Of a stretch of 64,000 nucleotides of DNA, positions 57,790-64,000 are shown piece by piece (position 1 is the first letter of the stretch; every line of letters begins with the position of its first letter). Source of the DNA: Heterobilharzia americana (taxonomy: Eukaryota; Platyhelminthes; Trematoda; Strigeidida; Schistosomatidae); assembly GCA_944470555.2 (NCBI GenBank), contig OX104130.1, positions 2,542,001 to 2,606,000 on the forward strand, written 5' to 3'. Below the pieces are notes generated by a model. The model was given only the letters and a program-made list of their open reading frames with translations. It did no database searches and was not told the origin of the DNA. The position numbers were made by a program, and so were the translations under genes.

Positions 57790-58420
57790 GTTTGTTCTGA
57801 CTACTGAATTTAGATGTGTAAAGAAACTATGTATTTGCTCCGACCTCAATACTGTAAACATGTCGTCTACATACTGAAACCATACTTTTGGAGGCGGAAT
57901 AACTGTTTTCACAGCCATCCGTTCCTAATTATGAATAAATTTGTCAGCCACAATAGTTGATATTGATGACTCCATGGCAACCCATTCTGTTTGCTTGTAT
58001 ATTTTATTATGAAACTTATGTGTTGGGGAAGTTAGGCATAGCTGTACTTTTAACATGATGTTATCTACTGATACCTTAGTTGGTAGTGTAAGCTTATGGT
58101 CACTGCTTAGCTCGTTTCTAACTACTTCCAGAGCCATGCTAATCGGTATATCAGTATACAAACTAACTATACCGAAACTAATCATTTTTTCATTGTCATC
58201 CAAATACACACCATCTAATCTATGCTTCAAACTATAAAAGTTAGTAAGTCTCGATTTAGAACGGTTTCTAAATGGACCTAGTACCACTGCTAAATATTTA
58301 GACAAGTCATAAATGGGAGTGCCTGTCAACTTTACTATGGGTCTAATAGGATGACCTACCTTATGAAGTTTAATAATACCACGATTTTTAACTACTCATA
58401 TTTTTCAGCAGTATTTTTCA
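57790..58420 (-). pseudogene. Penelope-like reverse transcriptase fragment
   Basis: On the - strand: GIIKLHKVGHPIRPIV near 58350, then GTPIYDLSKYLAVVLGPF, the catalytic block SFGIVSLYTDIPISMALEV (normally SFDVVSLFTNVP; the first catalytic Asp is Gly here), VDNIMLKVQLCL, FHNKIYKQTEWVAMESSIST (normally QxxGxAMGSPLSP) and, after a stop at 57925, VWFQYVDDMFTVLR with an intact YVDD. This order is diagnostic of Penelope-like elements. The loss of the first Asp and the stop make it inactive. The GIY-YIG endonuclease and the terminal repeats were not found nearby. Confidence 0.82.
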
Positions 58421-60040
58421 TGATAATTTACTTTATCCCTTATACTAATTAGCCGGTATACAGTGACCGATTTTAATGACAAAATTTATAATTTTGATTG
58501 ATTACTATTTGTCAAGGAATTCATTTATGATGTATAACATGTGAACTATATTTCATGCAGAACAACTGGCGAAAATCTACAAGATGTTTGAACTTGGATT
58601 ACGGGTTTACTGATATTTATTATCAGAAGATATTTCAGTCATGCAGAAATGTGTACTACATCTCTTTCAGACTGACAGCTGTATTTTCTGCACTTGACTA
58701 AAAGATATTTCTACTAAAATATCTCTGTATACTGTTGATTTTAATGTCTATTTATTTCATCTTGGTTGATTGATGTAGGCTCTCCACCTTCAACCAGTAG
58801 GTAACGGCTTGAACTCCGCCGGACCTACTGAGGTCTAGATAGACAGCTACACTAGAGATATGGCTCACTGCCTGCTGCACGAGTGTGCGTATAGTTGCTG
58901 AGTTCAACTCTTCAATGTTTGTTTAAATATACTGTACATAAGCGATAAGGTGATAGAAAAACTAGTCTAGGGAGGGGGACCAATCAAAATGTACTTAATC
59001 TTATCACGTCCATAGACAGATAGACGATAGATCAGCCAATCAACAGTACTATTTTACACAGCATACTAACGTTACTATAAGCCAGTATTTAATACAGTTT
59101 ACACATTATGAAAAGTTATTATGTTGATAATATTTCGAAAAAAATCGCTGCCCGTGATTACACTAACTGTTGGAATATTTTAGCGATACCTAGTCCAAGA
59201 AATTATTTATTCCATAAATATTTCTAAAATATTTCAACTGTTGGTGTGATCATGGACAGTAATTCTGGTCAAAATGTTACCAAAATAATCTAACGTAGTG
59301 TATAAACTTTGCATTAGAAACCTATTTATAATACATTAATCCATTCCATAATGCACAAACCTCTCAATGGTATATATTTTCCTCTGATCTTGTCTTCTGC
59401 CTCTCCACCCTAAAATACTTTTCCACGCGTCCATTGTGTCTTTTTCGCATTAATTAGTTAGATGGGGAATCGACTGGAAATTTGTTGAATGTTAACGGCT
59501 GATAGTCGATATCCGTGTATTCGTTAGCGGCCATAGCAGTTTTCGGAACATAACAATAAATGGAACGTGTACCAATTAATTTGTGAATATTGTTTCAAAC
59601 TGAAATTTGGAATGAATAAGATTTATGATGGAAATTAGAAAGTCTTCTAGCTGATTTATAAAATTAAAACAAGATTTTTTTGAACAATGCCTCATTGCCA
59701 AGCTGATCGGGTTCACCGATTTCTTCACAGTGAATGAAAAATCAAAATATGTTGATGTCATGCGTGTGGAACTATCGCCAATAAGCACTATTGAGTACAC
59801 ACAATTTTTAATTATTTCATGAGAAAACACAGATTTCTCGATGCCAGTGTACTCTGTTAATTCCAGTCAGTTTTTAGAATAGACGCTGATAAAGTTGACG
59901 ATCCTTTTGATTTATCTTGGTAATCTATTCAATCAGTATCATCTATCTTAGAAATAAGGTTTTCTGCGTTTTTCTCCGCAGATGAATCCTCTAGCTTACT
60001 ATTTAGTTAGTATGAGATTTGTGAGGATTTTATGTACTTA
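58421..60040. other. Unassigned intergenic DNA
   Basis: No gene or transposon domain recognised. A GC-richer patch at 58770-58930 may be an old SINE but has no clear A or B box. Confidence 0.35.
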
Positions 60041-60044
60041 AGGG

Positions 60045-60215
60045 TAGTATTCATCATAGGCTGACATCATTTAGAGAACCATTTAGAGCTTGGAAGCACT
60101 AGCCAGCCATTTCGTCCTAGTATAGGACTCCTCAGCCAGTATACAGGCTCCAATACTATTCGGGATCGAACTCATGGCCTTCAGTTGGAAGTGAATGGCA
60201 ATTAATGTCCTTGGA
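60045..60215 (-). repeat. tRNA-derived SINE, - strand member of a second head-to-head pair
   Basis: On the - strand: a B-box-like GAGTTCGATCCCG, ATAGTATTGGAGCCTGTAT, GGACGAAATGGCTGGCTAGT and the tail TGATGTCAGCCTATGATGAA. It faces the + strand SINE beginning at about 60218. Confidence 0.6.
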
Positions 60216-60217
60216 TA

Positions 60218-60450
60218 GTGGTCGTGCTGCATAGTGAATTGACAGAAGTAGGAAACATGGGCGATTGGATTTTGGTCCAGTAGCTCAATGGTGATGGAGT
60301 CACGAAACCCGAAGGTTCTTAGTTTGACCCCTGACGGGGCAAGGTCATGGGTGCGCAATGCTGAGGAACCTCATGCCAGGACAAAACCGCTCCCAGGTTC
60401 CAATATCTCTCTAACTGATGTCAGTCCATGATGAATGCCAACATGAAGTA
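60218..60450 (+). repeat. tRNA-derived SINE, + strand member of a second head-to-head pair
   Basis: Upstream piece CGTGCTGCATAGTGAATTGA, head with TAGCTCAATGGTGATGGAGT and the B-box-like AGTTTGACCCCTG, body GTCATGGGTGCGCAATGCTG, tail GATGTCAGTCCATGATGAAT. The arrangement with its partner repeats that at 42622-43066. Confidence 0.6.
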
Positions 60451-60685
60451 AACAATTTCGAACATTTCGAGATGACTTTCCTCTTAAATCAAGACTTATT
60501 CCACTTTAGTCTACTTGTAGCTTAAGTTTATTTCCACTTATCTTGTTTACACCTTCTTTACAACACAGGAAAAAAGGGAAATAGATATCTTTATTTTAAT
60601 ATATGATTATATTTATTTATATGTTTTTTGATGGACGTATACACTTAGTTAACCTCGCCTAGGTAACTAGTTCACCAGTTTACTA
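60451..60685. other. Short unassigned stretch
   Basis: AT-rich sequence between the SINE and the LINE; it may include the 5' UTR of the LINE. Confidence 0.3.
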
Positions 60686-63266
60686 GCCGGTTCTAAGTCG
60701 GGATAAAGAAGGAAAGTTGAAAATACAACTAGCAACCCTACCCCGGAAAACTAACCCAATTGCTAAAGAAACTTCAAAGTGCATAAAAACTAAAAAAATT
60801 ATTCCGTACTGGAACTGGGGAGACGAAATGATGCCGGTTGTTGAGAACCTTCACGAAGACCAATTGATCGACGTATATTCGCTTCTCTCGATGAAAGCAA
60901 AAGTAAGCATAGGGACATGGAATGTCAGCACAATGTTTGAAGCTGGCTGGCAAGGCTGCCCAGATCTCCAAAAACATGAGAAGCTATGGGATAGAAGTGC
61001 CATGCTGGGAATCTGTGAAAGCAGATGGAATGGAAGTGGACTCTCCAAACTGTCAACTAGAGAGTCAATAATCTACTCCGATATCGTCACTCACACGACA
61101 ACCACGACCACACTGAGTTTTCGAGTGGTTATTGTCACACCCCCAAGAGCCTTGAAGGCTTTCTTTCATGCAGTGGGAAGCAATCTCCTCCTACAGGATC
61201 AGCGTCATGACAGCAAGATTCAACTCAGAAGGAAGGAGATTCATAATCATACAATGCTAGGCTACGCCATGCACCTACAAGTAAGGAAGATGAAGAGAAG
61301 AAGGAGGAATTCTACAGATAACTGCAATCAGTACTGGACAAGACTTCACCCTAGATGGTGACATCAAAATTCATTCTAATGGGTGGGGTGATATGAATGC
61401 TGAACTGAGGGCGGACAACACAGGAAGAGAACTGATGATGGGTGGAGAAGCACTTGGTGAAATGAACGAGAATGGAGAACTGTTTGCAGAATTCTGTGTA
61501 TTCAACGATTTGGTGATTGTAGGTAGTGTGTACAAACACAAGGATATTCACAAAGTAGCGACATGGATTTGATTTCACCCGATGGACACCCTACACTAAA
61601 AATCAGATCGACTTCATTTCAATGTGAAGAAAGTGGAGACGCAACCTACTGGACACAAGACCAGATCAAGAAAGGGAGCAGATGTAGGTTCAGATCACCC
61701 ACTATCGAATGCAAGGAACCTACCTTCAAAGCCAAGTTGAAAGCCTTCAAGGAAATTGGTGATAGATCATTGTTCAACTTCAGTATCCACAACAGAAACT
61801 GGAGGAGGGAACTTCAGAGGACATTTTCACGTTGTCAGCCATTAGAAACAAATGGGAGACATTGAGCAACATCCCCAAAGGATTGGGCTCGGAAGAACAC
61901 TGGAACTCTTTGAAAGGGTTGTGGAAAGAAATCTACATAACCGTGTTATGGAGCAAGAAGAAACACGACAAGGAATGGATCTCCACAGACACAAGGAAGT
62001 AGATAGAGCAGGGAGAGGAAGGAGGTGAAGCAGATGAACCAGTGCAGTGAAGCGACGAACAACCTAAAGGGGAACTGAACACAACCAATACAACACTGGA
62101 CAAAGAAGTGAAGAAAGGTGCACGCAAAGCCAAAAGACACTTCTACGACACATTGGCAAGTGAAGCAGAACAGACTGCAGGTAGGAGAGACAAAGACCTG
62201 AAAACATTATATCAACTAACAAGGTTACTCTTTGTCTGGGAAGAGATTAGCGTAGATGAAACCAGTGAAAGTTAGTGAAGGAAACCCAGTTACCACTAAA
62301 GAGGAGAAATGAAAGAAACAATGGGCTGACCACTTCAAAAAGCTCTTGAAACGACCATCACCATCTACAACTCGTCCAGAAATACCGCCAGCAGCTAGAG
62401 AGTTACCAATGAGCACAAGCCCTCCAGCAAAATCAGATGTCAAGTCCTGAACGCCATAAAGTCGCTGACATCCGGGAAAGCAGCCGGACCAGATGGGATT
62501 CCTCCAGGAGCACTGAAAAACAGACGAAGACATCGGCGGACATGCTCACACTGCAGCTGCAAAAGGTTTGGAAGGAAGGCAAGCTGCCTGTCGAGTGGAA
62601 GCAAGGCTACTTGGTCAAACTTGGAAAGACGGGCGACCTAAGTCTTTGCAGCATTTGGCGAGGAATCATGCTCATGTCCACCACAAGCAAAATATTAAGC
62701 TGCATCATCCTAGAGAGATTAAAAGATGAGCTGGATTCAAAATACGACCGGAAAAGGCTGCCTGCATTAGGGAATACCAAATCATGTGCCGATCAAATTA
62801 CAACGCTACGCTACGGTACGCATCTTCATAGAACACAGCATAGAATGATAACAGTCAACTCTCTACCTTAACTTCATCAACTTTGAAAAGACATTCGACA
62901 GCGTCAACCGAGAAGTAATTTTCCAGCCAGCTGATTCAACACTACAGTTTTAGTGCCGAAAAACATTTATCAGCCTCAGTCAGCAGCAGCAGCTATATGC
63001 TATATGACGACGCTACATGCCAAGTGATTCACAATGCCAAAAATCAGTAACGTCTTTGAAGTGAAGACAGGAGACAGAATTAGGACAAGGCTACTGCCTC
63101 CAATCACCGATGACCTTCCTGATTGTTGTCGACTGGACTGGATTGAACTGGAATGGAATGGAATGAATTGGATTGGATCATACAAGAAACTGTGAGGAGC
63201 TGTGAGAAGATGGGCATACACTGGCTGGAGAGATGGAAAGACCTCAGGAGAAGATTTGGATTTCCT

Positions 63267-63267
<1 letters not shown>

Positions 63268-63341
<74 letters not shown>

Positions 63342-63342
63342 C
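63268..63342 (+). repeat. (GAT)n microsatellite at the RT catalytic Asp-Asp box
   Basis: Twenty-four GAT codons and one GAC, read in the LINE frame as 25 Asp. It is flanked by EDLDFL on the left and DLYLMS followed by KLEDVQMETVKLAEE-like sequence (one frame over) on the right. The family consensus at this point is LEDLDFADDI. The tract therefore occupies exactly the Asp-Asp position of the active site. Confidence 0.85.
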
Positions 63343-63480
63343 TTATATCTAATGTCTTGTCGTACAAACTCGAGGATGTACAAATGGAGACTGTGAAGTT
63401 GGCTGAAGAGGTGAGGCAGTGAAGACGGCACTTCCTTCAGGTGAACGTAGAGAATACAAAGGTGATGAAGATACCCAACC

Positions 63481-63510
63481 CACAACAACAACAACAACAA
63501 CAACAAGAAG
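63481..63510 (+). repeat. Short (CAA)n run
   Basis: About eight to nine CAA/ACA units inside the same decayed LINE, after the residues equivalent to NVENTKVMK. Confidence 0.85.
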
Positions 63511-64000
63511 CTCCAATCACCATGAACAGGAGAAACCTGAAGGAAGTAGTATCTCTCACCCAGCTACCCAGACAGCATCGTCTCAACTACAGGTGGCACA
63601 GGCACACATGACGATGTCACAACAACCAGGGTCGGAAAGACATCAAGACAGACCTTCCTGCATTCATCTGAAATAATCAGTGTCGAGATCTACCGCACTC
63701 CACTACACTCAGCATAAAGTGTGAACAATATCCGGATTTTCAACACTAATGTCAGTCAATTGAGTGCTGCTCTGTGATGGTTGAGAGACTTGGTGGCGCG
63801 TTGTGCAAAGCATTGCCAACAAACTGCAGACATTCATGAACAGCTGTCGCCTACACTCACTTGGTGCTGAAGATGGAGATGAGATGGTGAGAATGATAAG
63901 AATGAGCAAGTAGGAACTCTGACTGACTGGCTGGTTGGCTGTCAACGAACCAACCAAGAACCCATCGTCCTGGGCTCGATCCATTGTGTGGCGGGGTCAT

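Larger units (their letters stand above)
60690..64000 (+). mobile_element. LINE of a second type (RTE-related), decayed, runs off the window
   Basis: The 5' part (60717-61361) encodes an endonuclease start: KVSIGTWNVSTMFEAG (Asn near codon 70) and AMLGICESRWNGSGLSKLST (catalytic Glu). DMNAELRADNTGRELMMG follows in another frame near 61395. The RT appears as pieces: GKAAGPDGIPPGALK near 62470, WKQGYLVKLGKTGDLSLC with WRGIMLMSTTSKILSCIILE near 62590-62720, SCADQITTL near 62785, FEKTFDSVNREV near 62880, MTFLIVVDWT near 63110 and EDLDFL before the (GAT)n tract. The C-terminal NTNVSQLSAALW-like stretch is near 63745. This motif set (KKGDLSxCxNWRGI, EKAFDSVNRE, LDFADD) differs from copies 1-3, so it is a separate LINE family. 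It has many frameshifts and the 3' end is outside the window. Confidence 0.78.

Noticed and set aside
63000..63506. A 168-codon - strand frame with a long serine run, and a His-run frame
   Set aside because: Both are readings of the (GAT)n tract on the other strand; there is no other coding support.

Overview
The window looks like euchromatic DNA from a blood fluke (Schistosoma or a close relative). Four things point there: many copies of an RTE-clade non-LTR retrotransposon of the SR2/Perere type, a CR1-clade (SR1-like) element, tRNA-derived SINEs with hammerhead-ribozyme-like segments typical of the schistosome Sm-alpha repeat, and Penelope-like fragments. The assignment rests on recognised families, not on a database search. 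Nothing looks bacterial or viral: there are no operons or ribosome binding sites, and the one host gene is split into small exons.

The host gene I can support is a tetraspanin on the + strand, spread over about 27 kb. Its exons are 10192-10222 and 10271-10350 (probable N-terminus and first half of TM1, separated by a 48-bp intron), 18673-18939 (end of TM1, TM2, TM3), 22766-22861 and 24441-24551 (large extracellular loop with the CCG and PSCC motifs), and 36890-36979 (end of TM4, tail and stop). Every junction I can check is in phase 0. One exon, for the last loop cysteine and the start of TM4, must lie between 24552 and 36889 if the gene is intact. I could not find it.

Layout: 1-2.0 kb, nothing recognised. 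2.0-4.15 kb, a dead CR1-like element (-). 4.2-9.2 kb, mostly unassigned, with a Ty3/gypsy integrase scrap and a doubtful solo LTR. 9.2-17.7 kb, RTE fragments and a near full-length but broken RTE copy (copy 1, 11274-15213). 19.6-29.9 kb, an inverted repeat with arms of about 1.8 and 1.9 kb. It encloses the two loop exons of the tetraspanin, a tRNA-like SINE, a 340-bp palindrome and a hammerhead-type SINE. 29.3-36.7 kb, RTE copy 2 (31731-35570) nested in an older, inverted RTE. 39.1-42.4 kb, RTE copy 3 with a 949-codon open frame and an intact reverse transcriptase. 42.4-60.5 kb, intergenic DNA with SINEs, RTE scraps and Penelope-like pieces. 60.7-64.0 kb, a second type of LINE running off the end of the window. 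In it a (GAT)25 tract sits where the catalytic Asp-Asp of the reverse transcriptase should be.

The most unusual signals are the inverted repeat around the tetraspanin loop exons, the mosaic structure of RTE copy 2, the shared dead catalytic site in copies 1 and 2, the microsatellite at a catalytic DD box, and several fold-back or hammerhead-like structures that may be linked to Penelope elements.
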